A DNA stretch of 6,272 nucleotides, taken from positions 1-6,272 of the forward strand of contig UPXT01000066.1 in assembly GCA_900538365.1 (NCBI GenBank), read 5' to 3'. The position numbers and the translations under genes are program-made. Below the pieces are notes generated by a model. The model had not been told where the DNA came from. It saw only the letters and a program-made list of their open reading frames with translations, and did not search any database. This DNA comes from an uncultured Acidaminococcus sp. GTDB lineage: Bacteria; Bacillota; Negativicutes; Acidaminococcales; Acidaminococcaceae. Shown here piece by piece: positions 1 through 6,179 of the stretch. Every line of letters starts with the position of its first letter. Within the stretch, counting starts at the first letter, position 1.

Positions 1-89
1 CAAAAGATTTCCTGTATGTCTTTTTATATGTCCTATTTCATTTTACAATTAACCGTCCCGGAATAAGGGGCGCGCACGCACCGCATTTG

Positions 90-118
90 TTGCGGCATAT
101 AAGTGAAAAAGTTATAAT
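90..118 (+). promoter_or_regulatory. Predicted sigma-A promoter of the rapZ operon
   Basis: A perfect -10 box TATAAT lies at 113-118. A partial -35 box TTGCGG lies at 90-95 with an ideal 17-nt spacer, and transcription would start near 125. It is the only good promoter seen upstream of rapZ and probably drives rapZ-yvcK-whiA-deacetylase as one transcript. The -35 matches the consensus only in its TTG half, so strength is uncertain. Nothing recognisable is seen in bases 1-89. Confidence 0.6.
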
Positions 119-154
119 AAGAGAAATGTACTTTTGATTGGGGGCGAATCCATC

Positions 155-1015
155 ATGGCAAGAAATTTGATCATTACGGGGATGAGTGGGGCAGGGAAAA
201 CCCAGGTCATGCGGACCTTGGAAGACTTAGGATACTTTTGCGTCGATAACCTGCCACCGACCTTTATCCCAAAATTCATCGAACTGTGCATGAAACGCAG
301 TGATGAATCCGATCAGCTTGCCTTGGCAGCTGATATCAGGGGCGGTAAGTTCTTTGATGAACTGACGGAAGTCCTCGACCAGCTGAGCCGAGAAAAGATT
401 CCCTTTGAACTGGTTTTCCTTGATGCTGATGATCAGACCCTGGTGCGGCGATACAAGGAAACACGCCGTCGCCATCCCCTTGATGGGAAGGGCGGCCTAA
501 GTGCTGATATTGCGCGCGAACGGCAGATTCTTTCCCATGTCCGCCGGCGGGCCACGACAATCATTGATACGACCCATACGACGACCAAGGAACTGCGGAC
601 CAAGATTATTTCCCTTTACGGACGGGATGGGAGTCTGCCAGCCATGAGCATTGCAGTCCAATCTTTTGGCTTTAAGCACGGAACGCCCCTTGACTGCGAT
701 ATGATGTTTGATGTCCGTTTCCTTCCGAATCCCTTTTATGTGCCGGAACTGAAGGAAAAAAATGGCAACGATGCCGATGTCGTGGCCTATATTGAACATT
801 CACCCGTGACCCAGACTTTTCTGCAGAAACTCTATGATCTTATTGAGTTCCTGCTCCCTGAATATACGAAGGAAGGCAAGAGCCAGCTCATGATTGGCGT
901 GGGCTGCACGGGCGGTCACCATCGCTCGGTCTTTGTTGCCAACGCCTTGGGGCGGTTCATTGAATCCTGCGGGTACCAGGCCCAAGTGATTCATCGAGAT
1001 CTCTTGAAGAAATAA
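155..1015 (+). CDS. rapZ: RapZ/YvcJ family nucleotide-binding protein
   Basis: The product is 286 residues, close to the usual length of about 285-295. It has a Walker A loop GMSGAGKT at residues 9-16, the family signature DNLPP at 31-35, a Walker B-like strand LVFLDA at 87-91, SFGFKHGTPLD at 170-180 and GCTGGHHRSV at 250-259. These identify the RapZ family. In E. coli, RapZ is an RNA-binding adaptor that senses glucosamine-6-phosphate and directs RNase E to the sRNA GlmZ. In Firmicutes, YvcJ binds and hydrolyses nucleotides and its role is less clear, so the sRNA function should not be assumed here. I chose the ATG at 155, not the in-frame TTG at 134, because GGGGGCG at 140-146 is a plausible ribosome binding site for it and the family begins a few residues before the Walker loop. 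yvcK follows after 20 nt, so the two are co-transcribed. The P-loop and C-terminal motifs are intact. Confidence 0.95.
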   Translation: MARNLIITGMSGAGKTQVMRTLEDLGYFCVDNLPPTFIPKFIELCMKRSDESDQLALAADIRGGKFFDELTEVLDQLSREKIPFELVFLDADDQTLVRRYKETRRRHPLDGKGGLSADIARERQILSHVRRRATTIIDTTHTTTKELRTKIISLYGRDGSLPAMSIAVQSFGFKHGTPLDCDMMFDVRFLPNPFYVPELKEKNGNDADVVAYIEHSPVTQTFLQKLYDLIEFLLPEYTKEGKSQLMIGVGCTGGHHRSVFVANALGRFIESCGYQAQVIHRDLLKK

Positions 1016-1020
1016 TTCCC

Positions 1021-1028
1021 GTGAGGAG
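1021..1028 (+). promoter_or_regulatory. Ribosome binding site that sets the yvcK start
   Basis: GTGAGGAG lies 7 nt before the ATG at 1036. The reading frame is also open from the GTG at 1021, but that codon is itself part of this Shine-Dalgarno sequence, which favours the ATG at 1036 as the true start. Confidence 0.75.
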
Positions 1029-1035
1029 TGTGCCT

Positions 1036-2427
1036 ATGAAATGGATAAAGTGGCTATACCCAGGCCTTAACCTCAAACGGTGGCTCTTTCTTTTTGGTCT
1101 GGGGACAGTCCTTTCTTGTGTCGGTGTAACCTTGATCTTCAATTATCAGTTTGTCGGGCTGATTGAAGCGCTTGTCTTTAATTTTATTTCTTATGTAGGC
1201 GGCGAATTCTATCAGTCAACCATCACGGCTTTAGGTCTTTTTAACGTCGTTGTGGGCATTTTCTTTATGTGCTATGGCGGTGCTCGAGTCGTCAAGACGG
1301 TTATCCGCTCCGTCATGCCCGGAGAAAAGGAATCCCTGCGGGAACTTATCTTCACGCAGCAAAAGCTGGACAAAGGCCCATCCGTTGTTGTCATCGGCGG
1401 AGGTACAGGTCTTTCGGTGCTCCTGCGCGGGATCAAGCTCATTACCAACAACTGCACAGCAGTTGTGACTACGGCTGATGACGGCGGTTCATCCGGACGG
1501 CTGCGCAAGGAAATGGGCATCATCCCCCCTGGGGACATGCGCAATTGTCTTGTGGCCCTTGCTGATACGGAACCTGTCATGGAACGGGCCATGCAGTATC
1601 GTTTTCATGACAGTGAATTCCTTTCCGGTCACAGTCTAGGCAACCTTTTTATTGCTGCCATGAGCGACCTTGAAGGCAATATGGAAGACGGTCTTGCTGC
1701 CATCAGTGAAATCCTCAAGGTCCATGGACGAGTATGGCCCAGTACATCGGAAAATATCCAGCTCAAGGCTCAAATGGATGACGGCAGCGTCGTCATTGGG
1801 GAATCGGCCATTACCGCATCTCCTCATAAAATTGTTCGACTCATGACAGAACCGGAAAATCCAAAGGCTTCCCAGCGCGCCATTGATGCCATCCTGCATG
1901 CTGACGCCATTATCCTGGGTCCGGGCTCCCTTTATACAAGCGTCCTTGCAAGCCTGATCGTACCTGGAATCCGGGATGCAGTCGTAAAGAGCAAGGCCGT
2001 CAAGATCTATGTCTGCAATGTCATGACCCAGCCCGGTGAGACCGATGGCTACGGGGCCTATGAACATGTGGAGACTTTGGTGAACCATATGGGAGCCCAG
2101 GCCTTGGATTATGTGGTTGTCAATGTTCAAAAGGCCAAACCGGAACAGATTGCCAAGTATAGGGAAGAAGGCGCTGAGCCAGTTTCTCCTGACATCGACA
2201 AGATTGAAAAACTGGGTATTGAGGCGGTGCCGGCAAAACTCCTGAATGATAGCGACCTGGTCCGTCATAACCCGCAGAAGCTGGCAAAAAGCATCATTGC
2301 CCTCATCTATCGACTGCGTCTATTTGGACGCGGAGTACGTTTCTTTGACTATTTCTTTGCCCGTCAGACTATGCAGGAACTGCGCAGTCATGGGAAAGCG
2401 GCAAAGAACAAGGAAAAGGAGTCATGA
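1036..2427 (+). CDS. yvcK: YvcK/GlmR (CofD-like) protein with N-terminal membrane region
   Basis: The product is 463 residues. The catalytic-type CofD/YvcK domain begins around residue 115 and shows GGGTGLSVLLRG (121-132), TTADDGGSSGRLR (145-157), PPGDMRN (164-170), GNLFIAAM (202-209), LGPGSLYTSV (294-303) and NVMTQPGETDGY (328-339). YvcK (GlmR) of Bacillus is about 317 residues. It binds UDP-GlcNAc, stimulates GlmS and is needed for normal wall synthesis on gluconeogenic carbon sources. Here about 110 extra N-terminal residues carry two hydrophobic segments (about 16-36 and 62-82) with basic flanks, including KTVIR at 87-91. This predicts a protein tethered to the inner face of the membrane by a helical hairpin. 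The C-terminus ends in a lysine-rich tail. The gene sits 20 nt after rapZ and 3 nt before whiA, the classic Firmicute order. The function of the membrane form is inferred from the soluble homologue. Confidence 0.93.
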   Translation: MKWIKWLYPGLNLKRWLFLFGLGTVLSCVGVTLIFNYQFVGLIEALVFNFISYVGGEFYQSTITALGLFNVVVGIFFMCYGGARVVKTVIRSVMPGEKESLRELIFTQQKLDKGPSVVVIGGGTGLSVLLRGIKLITNNCTAVVTTADDGGSSGRLRKEMGIIPPGDMRNCLVALADTEPVMERAMQYRFHDSEFLSGHSLGNLFIAAMSDLEGNMEDGLAAISEILKVHGRVWPSTSENIQLKAQMDDGSVVIGESAITASPHKIVRLMTEPENPKASQRAIDAILHADAIILGPGSLYTSVLASLIVPGIRDAVVKSKAVKIYVCNVMTQPGETDGYGAYEHVETLVNHMGAQALDYVVVNVQKAKPEQIAKYREEGAEPVSPDIDKIEKLGIEAVPAKLLNDSDLVRHNPQKLAKSIIALIYRLRLFGRGVRFFDYFFARQTMQELRSHGKAAKNKEKES

Positions 2428-2430
2428 TCC

Positions 2431-3363
2431 ATGTCCTTTGCCAGTGATGTAAAAAATGAAGTCGCACGTCTCGATTCTGAAGCAAAAGAAGGAGAACGGG
2501 CTGAATTGTTCGGACTTTTGCGGATCAGTGGATCCGTTTCCCTCTCAGGCCAAAAAGTAGGCATTCATTTTACGACTGAAAATGCGGCCTTAGCACGCCG
2601 TGTCCTTCGCCTGCTCAAAAATAACTTTGCGGTTCAGACTGAAGTCATTGTGACGCGGTCCACGAGACTTAAGAAGAACAATCGCTATCAAGTCCACGTT
2701 GTACCCAGCAGTGAGGCGCGGATTGCCTTGGGGGAACTTCATCTGCTTTCTCCCCTTGACCTTGCAGGAGCCGCGCTTCTTAAAAAGAATGTCTGCAAGA
2801 AAGCCTTTCTTCGGGGTGTATTCCTGGCGGGCGGTTCTGTAAGCCGTCCCCTCAGTGATTATCATCTGGAACTGATTACGGAACGCCTTGACATGGGGGC
2901 GTATATCTGTAAAATAATGAAAGAGTTTGATTTGCCGGCCCGCGTGATTGACCGAAAAAATACCTATGTCGTCTATTTGAAGGAAGGCAATGCCATTGCT
3001 TCTTTCCTTTCCCTTATTGGTGCCCATCATTCCTATCTGGAATTTGAGAACGTTCGGGTTTTAAAGGATATGAGGAATCAGGTCAACCGGGTTGTCAATT
3101 GCGAAACAGCAAACCTCAATAAGGTCGTCAAGGCGGCCGTGCGCCAATTGGCTGCCATTCGGACCATTGACCGTGCCGTAGGATTGGACCAGCTTCCAGA
3201 GACCTTGCAGGAGGCGGCGCGTCTGCGGTTAAAACACCAAGACCTAGCCGTAGGGGAACTTGCAGCTCTGACGGAAGGCCATATTGGAAAATCGGGTCTG
3301 AATCATCGGCTGAAGAAATTGGAACAGATTGCGGAAAAAATAGGGAAGGAAGCGCGTGAATAA
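2431..3363 (+). CDS. whiA: WhiA DNA-binding protein
   Basis: The product is 310 residues, the usual WhiA length. The N-terminal part has the degenerate LAGLIDADG homing-endonuclease-like fold; its hallmark segment is FLRGVFLAGGSVSRP at 126-140 followed by YHLEL. The conserved RNQVNRVVNCETANLNK lies at 215-231. The C-terminus holds a helix-turn-helix around 272-301 (LAVGELAALTEGHIGKSGLN and following residues). In Streptomyces, WhiA works with WhiB on sporulation septation genes. In Bacillus it affects cell division and chromosome segregation without a clear regulon. The nuclease residues of true LAGLIDADG enzymes are not retained, as is normal for the family. The ATG at 2431 has AAGGAG at 2416-2421, 9 nt upstream and inside the end of yvcK. 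The stop overlaps the start of the next gene by 8 nt, so translational coupling is likely. Confidence 0.95.
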   Translation: MSFASDVKNEVARLDSEAKEGERAELFGLLRISGSVSLSGQKVGIHFTTENAALARRVLRLLKNNFAVQTEVIVTRSTRLKKNNRYQVHVVPSSEARIALGELHLLSPLDLAGAALLKKNVCKKAFLRGVFLAGGSVSRPLSDYHLELITERLDMGAYICKIMKEFDLPARVIDRKNTYVVYLKEGNAIASFLSLIGAHHSYLEFENVRVLKDMRNQVNRVVNCETANLNKVVKAAVRQLAAIRTIDRAVGLDQLPETLQEAARLRLKHQDLAVGELAALTEGHIGKSGLNHRLKKLEQIAEKIGKEARE

Positions 3364-4189
3364 GATGAAGTGGAAAAAGGGGATTCTGTTGGGCCTTGTT
3401 GCTGTTGCGGCGGGCTGCGCATGGGCAGTCCATGATTTTTTGGATTTTAGGGATCGGTCCGTGCCAATATTTGCCTATCATAGGGTGGAAGATAAGTCGG
3501 ATCTTTATTCCATGCCAACCGATGAATTTCGGGCCCAAATGGAATACCTCAAGGAAAATGGGTATAAGACCATCAAATTGGGAGACTATGCAAATAGAAG
3601 AAAGGCGGGCGATTCATTTCATAAGGAATGTGTCCTTATCTTCGATGACGGCTACCTTGACAACCTCACCAATGCAGCTCCCATCATGAAGGAATATGGC
3701 TATATTGGGAATATGTTCATGGCTGGAATGTATGAAGGCTGGCCGGGGTATTTAACCTGGGACGAGGAAGTAAAGCTTGCCCAATATGGGTGGGAGCTTG
3801 GTTCCCATACTTATATCCACAAGCCACTGCCGACGCTCCCCCGCCAGGAACGGAAAGCAGATCTCAAGAAGTCCCATGACCATATGCTGGGGCTATATTA
3901 TTCACCAAATGGAGTAACCTTGAGCTATCCCAATGGTGCCTATAATAAAGAGGTCGTCGAAGATGTGAAGGAAGCCGGCTATACGGCAGGCGTAACGGGG
4001 CTTATTGGAACCAATACGGAGCGGGATGGACTGCTTACCCTGCGCCGGGTCAATGTCTTCCATCATAAGACGAAAAATCTGGAGCATTTCAAAAGAGCCC
4101 TTTATAAGGCCCAGCTGATCAGTTGGATGAACGAAAAAACGGGATATGACCTCAATCGTTTTCTTTTATGGTATTACCATAAAAAGTAA
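3356..4189 (+). CDS. Membrane-anchored polysaccharide deacetylase (CE4/NodB-like)
   Basis: The product is 277 residues. A basic start (MNKMKWKK) is followed by a hydrophobic segment at about 9-25, which is a signal anchor. A weak lipobox-like AAGC ends at Cys21, so a lipoprotein is possible. The NodB fold begins with FAYHRV at 39-44. It shows FDDG (96-99, predicted catalytic Asp97 and metal ligand Asp98), GSHTYIH (149-155, metal ligands His151 and His155) and SYPNGAYN (190-197), with a late LRRVNV at 229-234. These fit extracytoplasmic enzymes that remove acetyl groups from GlcNAc-containing polymers; the exact substrate (peptidoglycan, poly-GlcNAc or another glycan) cannot be told. The GTG at 3356 is preferred because GGAAGGA at 3344-3350 lies 5 nt upstream; an ATG at 3365 is the alternative. 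It overlaps whiA by 8 nt and seems to be the last gene of the operon, though no convincing terminator follows. Confidence 0.9.
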   Translation: MNKMKWKKGILLGLVAVAAGCAWAVHDFLDFRDRSVPIFAYHRVEDKSDLYSMPTDEFRAQMEYLKENGYKTIKLGDYANRRKAGDSFHKECVLIFDDGYLDNLTNAAPIMKEYGYIGNMFMAGMYEGWPGYLTWDEEVKLAQYGWELGSHTYIHKPLPTLPRQERKADLKKSHDHMLGLYYSPNGVTLSYPNGAYNKEVVEDVKEAGYTAGVTGLIGTNTERDGLLTLRRVNVFHHKTKNLEHFKRALYKAQLISWMNEKTGYDLNRFLLWYYHKK

Positions 4190-4228
4190 AGCGAAGGCGT
4201 CGTTTCTGGGGGAGTTTTGTAAAGGCCC

Positions 4229-4257
4229 TTGCATAATGTCCTAAAAACAGATAAAAT
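4229..4257 (+). promoter_or_regulatory. Predicted promoter of the SCIFF precursor gene
   Basis: TTGCAT at 4229-4234 and TAAAAT at 4252-4257 are separated by exactly 17 nt, and transcription would begin near 4264. This gives a short leader carrying the strong AGGAGG ribosome binding site (4276-4281, 8 nt before the ATG). It separates expression of the RiPP locus from the rapZ-whiA operon. Confidence 0.65.
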
Positions 4258-4289
4258 AAATTTTAGTTTAAAGTCAGGAGGAATGTACG

Positions 4290-4433
4290 ATGGCAAAGAG
4301 AATCAAAACTGTCAATAAAGAAATGCTGAAAAAGACCCTGCGCAGCGGCGGCTGCGGCGAATGCCCAGCTTCTTGCCAGTCTGCTTGCAAAACGTCCTGC
4401 ACGGTAGGCAACCAGGTCTGCGAAAAGGCTTAA
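4290..4433 (+). CDS. scfA: SCIFF ranthipeptide precursor (six cysteines in forty-five)
   Basis: The ORF encodes 47 residues, starting MAKRIKTVNKEMLKKTL and ending NQVCEKA. The N-terminal 20 residues are basic and cysteine-free, as expected of a leader bound by the maturase. The core holds six cysteines (22, 25, 29, 33, 37, 44) with the near-invariant family segment SCQSACKTSCTVGNQ at 29-43. SCIFF peptides are ribosomally made substrates of a radical SAM enzyme that forms a Cys-to-Thr thioether. By alignment with the characterised Clostridium thermocellum peptide (Cys32-Thr37), the crosslink here should join Cys33 and Thr38. The gene has an AGGAGG ribosome binding site, its own promoter and a downstream hairpin, and lies about 120 nt before the maturase gene. 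The mature product's activity is not established. An antisense ORF covers this stretch but has no family features. Confidence 0.95.
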   Translation: MAKRIKTVNKEMLKKTLRSGGCGECPASCQSACKTSCTVGNQVCEKA

Positions 4434-4447
4434 GGTATTGTAGAACA

Positions 4448-4479
4448 GCTCCCTGCCTAAGCGGGGAGCCTTTTTCTTT
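4448..4479 (+). terminator. Intrinsic terminator or attenuator between scfA and scfB
   Basis: A 9-bp stem (GCTCCCTGC with GCGGGGAGC, one G-U pair) closes a CTAA tetraloop (4457-4460). It is followed by TTTTTCTTT. It lies 14 nt after the scfA stop. It should end most transcripts after the precursor, letting a fraction read into the maturase and giving much more peptide than enzyme. Confidence 0.85.
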
Positions 4480-4533
4480 CTAAATTCCATATCCTCTTTT
4501 TTATGATAAGGGGAGTCCATTTACTGTTAATAT
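4478..4533 (+). promoter_or_regulatory. Possible weak promoter(s) for scfB
   Basis: Two -10-like elements follow the attenuator. TATGAT at 4502-4507 has only a poor -35 (TTCTAA at 4478-4483, 18-nt spacer). An extended -10 TGtTAATAT (4525-4533) has no clear -35. The first would leave a normal leader that includes the ribosome binding site at 4541-4547. Either could give independent maturase transcription, but both are weak; read-through of the hairpin is the alternative. Confidence 0.3.
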
Positions 4534-4540
4534 ATCATGA

Positions 4541-4547
4541 AAGGCGG
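4541..4547 (+). promoter_or_regulatory. Ribosome binding site that sets the scfB start
   Basis: AAGGCGG lies 7 nt before the in-frame TTG at 4555. The upstream ATG at 4537 lacks a properly spaced ribosome binding site (GGGGAG ends at 4514, over 20 nt away), so this site argues for initiation at the TTG. Confidence 0.65.
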
Positions 4548-4554
4548 AAATAGT

Positions 4555-5961
4555 TTGCTGATCCATAGAATGCATTTAGATGACCACTATGCGGTCCTTG
4601 ACGTCAATAGCGGCGCCGTTCATATCGTCGATGAGATGATCTATGATATCCTGGGGTTCTATGATGGGAACAACCAGGAAGAGACAAAGGCCCATTTCAA
4701 GGGAAAGTACGCGGATCGCGATGTGGAAGAAGTCCTGACGGAACTAAAGGAACTGCAGGATGCAGGCCTCCTCTTTTCCCCGGAGTTTTCCGTACCCGAT
4801 ACATTTGCCGAAGAACCCGTCCTCAAGTCCCTCTGTCTCCATGTCGCCCATGACTGCAACCTGCGCTGCGGATATTGCTTTGCCGATACGGGAGATTTTG
4901 GCGGCCATCGTGCCCTCATGAGCAAGGAAGTGGCTCAAAAGGCCATCGAATTTGCCATCAAGGGAAGCAAACAGCGCCATAATTTGGAACTTGACCTTTT
5001 TGGCGGAGAACCGCTCATGAATATGCCCGTTGTAAAATTCATTGTGGACTATGTCCGCAAACGCGAAAAAGAAACGGGAAAGAATATCAAGCTGACGCTG
5101 ACCACTAACGGGACGCTCCTTACGGATGAAATCGTAACCTATCTCAATGACAATCGGGTCATGCTGGTCCTCAGCCTTGACGGGAGCAAGAAGACCCACG
5201 ATCATATGAGACCCTATCCGGGGCATCTGGGTTCTTTCGATAAAGCTGTTGAAGGATTCAAGAAAGTTATTGAAAGCCGGCGGGGACGCAACTATTATCT
5301 CCGGGGAACCTATACCCATTACAACCCCCATTTTGCCGATGATGTTCTTGCCATGCTCGAAGTGGGGTCCGAGATTTCCATGGAACCGGTTGTCGGGACG
5401 GATGAACCCTATGTTCTTACGGAAGAAGATTGGCAGATCCTTGACAAGGAATATGAAAAACTCGCCCGAATTTACCTTGATAAAAGACGCAAGGGAGTTC
5501 CCTTTGATTTCTTCCACTTCAATGTGGCCCTCGATAATGGGCCTTGTGTTGCCAAGCGCCTAGCAGGCTGCGGGGCTGGCCACGAGTATTATGCCATTAC
5601 GCCAGAAGGGGATATCTATCCTTGTCATCAGTTCGTCGGGCGGGAACAATATAAGATGGGCACCTTGGACACGGGCATCGTAAAAAAGGATATGGTTCAG
5701 TACTTCCGCCATATGCACGTTATGAAGAAAGAGGAATGCCGGAGCTGCTGGGCTCGTTTCTTCTGCAGCGGCGGCTGTCACGCCAACGCCGATTTGGTGA
5801 ATGGCACTATCGAAAAGCCCTATGAATATGGCTGCAAGATCCAGCGCAAGCGTCTGGAAATGGCAATTATCGTCCAGGCCCTCCTTACAGAAGATGTGCA
5901 GGAAGGCAAAAAGGATGAACGTCCGGTCATTGATAACTTCAAGTATCAGGTCGATAAATAA
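4555..5961 (+). CDS. scfB: SCIFF thioether maturase (radical SAM/SPASM)
   Basis: The product is 468 residues from the TTG start; the ATG at 4537 would add six. The N-terminal 85 or so residues form the peptide-recognition (RRE-like) domain, with the family hallmark LDVNSGAVHIVD at 15-26. The radical SAM core carries CNLRCGYC at 101-108 (cysteines 101, 105, 108 binding the SAM-cleaving 4Fe-4S cluster), GGEP at 150-153 and TTNGTLL at 183-189. The C-terminal SPASM region holds cysteines 331, 339, 357, 395, 398, 404, 408 and 427, including ECRSCWARFFCSGGC at 394-408, which suit two auxiliary 4Fe-4S clusters. The enzyme abstracts hydrogen from a precursor residue with a 5'-deoxyadenosyl radical and makes a Cys-Thr thioether in the adjacent ScfA peptide in the cytoplasm. 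The start was chosen because family members begin at about MIHxY, matching (M)LIHRMHLD here, and because AAGGCGG sits 7 nt upstream. All expected cluster ligands appear intact. Confidence 0.95.
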   Translation: MLIHRMHLDDHYAVLDVNSGAVHIVDEMIYDILGFYDGNNQEETKAHFKGKYADRDVEEVLTELKELQDAGLLFSPEFSVPDTFAEEPVLKSLCLHVAHDCNLRCGYCFADTGDFGGHRALMSKEVAQKAIEFAIKGSKQRHNLELDLFGGEPLMNMPVVKFIVDYVRKREKETGKNIKLTLTTNGTLLTDEIVTYLNDNRVMLVLSLDGSKKTHDHMRPYPGHLGSFDKAVEGFKKVIESRRGRNYYLRGTYTHYNPHFADDVLAMLEVGSEISMEPVVGTDEPYVLTEEDWQILDKEYEKLARIYLDKRRKGVPFDFFHFNVALDNGPCVAKRLAGCGAGHEYYAITPEGDIYPCHQFVGREQYKMGTLDTGIVKKDMVQYFRHMHVMKKEECRSCWARFFCSGGCHANADLVNGTIEKPYEYGCKIQRKRLEMAIIVQALLTEDVQEGKKDERPVIDNFKYQVDK

Positions 5962-5970
5962 AATCAGTAC

Positions 5971-5999
5971 TGGCTGCCGTTTTTCGGCAGCCATTTTTC
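5971..5999 (+). terminator. Intrinsic terminator after scfB
   Basis: A perfect 9-bp stem TGGCTGCCG/CGGCAGCCA with a TTTTT loop is followed by TTTTTCTT, starting 10 nt after the scfB stop. It closes the SCIFF locus and insulates it from the strong promoters downstream. Confidence 0.92.
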
Positions 6000-6016
6000 T
6001 TAGTGAATCTGGATGG

Positions 6017-6072
6017 GAAAAAGAAAAAAAGAGAAAAAAGTGCTTGCAAAAGATTTTTTAATCTGGTATAGT
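6017..6072 (+). promoter_or_regulatory. Promoter P1 of a probable rRNA operon, with A-rich upstream tract
   Basis: TTGCAA at 6044-6049 and TATAGT at 6067-6072 are spaced by 17 nt. Directly upstream, 6018-6039 is almost pure A with a few Gs, like an UP element that contacts the RNA polymerase alpha subunit. No coding region follows. With P2 this forms the tandem arrangement typical of rRNA operons. Confidence 0.75.
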
Positions 6073-6125
6073 ATGTACCTGTCAACACGACAAGTTCTGA
6101 TGGGAACCGGCCTTGAGCCAAAGCT

Positions 6126-6179
6126 CCTAAAAAGAAATTTGAAAAAGTTGTTGACAGCACTTTCAAAAAGTGCTATGAT
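6126..6179 (+). promoter_or_regulatory. Promoter P2 of a probable rRNA operon
   Basis: A perfect -35 TTGACA (6151-6156) and a near-perfect -10 TATGAT (6174-6179) have a 17-nt spacer, and an A/T-rich tract (6128-6147) lies just upstream. This is the strongest promoter in the window and would start transcripts near 6186. The P1 to P2 distance of about 107 nt suits tandem rRNA promoters. Confidence 0.85.
6156..6174. repeat. Perfect 8-bp inverted repeat filling the P2 spacer
   Basis: AGCACTTT (6156-6163) and AAAGTGCT (6167-6174) are perfect reverse complements around a CAA loop. The repeat runs from the last base of the -35 box to the first base of the -10 box. It could be an operator for a dimeric regulator or only a structural property of the spacer. 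Confidence 0.8.

Noticed and set aside
13..60. Possible divergent promoter on the - strand (TTAATT and TATAAA, 18-nt spacing)
   Set aside because: The -35 match is poor in AT-rich sequence and no gene start is visible on the - strand within the window.
126..157. In-frame TTG at 134 as rapZ start
   Set aside because: The extra residues would overlap the ribosome binding site of the ATG at 155 and lie outside the usual RapZ N-terminus.
1636..2268. 210-residue antisense ORF inside yvcK
   Set aside because: It lies wholly within a well-supported gene, has no recognisable domain and no ribosome binding evidence; it is a reverse-strand shadow of biased codon use.
4184..4206. Possible hairpin after the deacetylase gene (AAAGCGA/TCGTTT)
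   Set aside because: The stem is short with a bulge and is followed by G-rich sequence, not a T-tract, so it is not supported as a terminator.
4263..4520. 85-residue antisense ORF over the SCIFF gene
   Set aside because: It has low-complexity alanine-rich content, lies fully antisense to the SCIFF gene and its terminator, and shows no family motif.
4744..5517. 257-residue antisense ORF inside scfB
   Set aside because: It is long but entirely opposite the conserved radical SAM core and resembles no family known to me; it is a codon-bias shadow.
6115..6126. Small hairpin GAGC-CAAA-GCTC between P1 and P2
   Set aside because: The 4-bp stem is too short and the following sequence is A-rich, so it is not a terminator; no function can be assigned.
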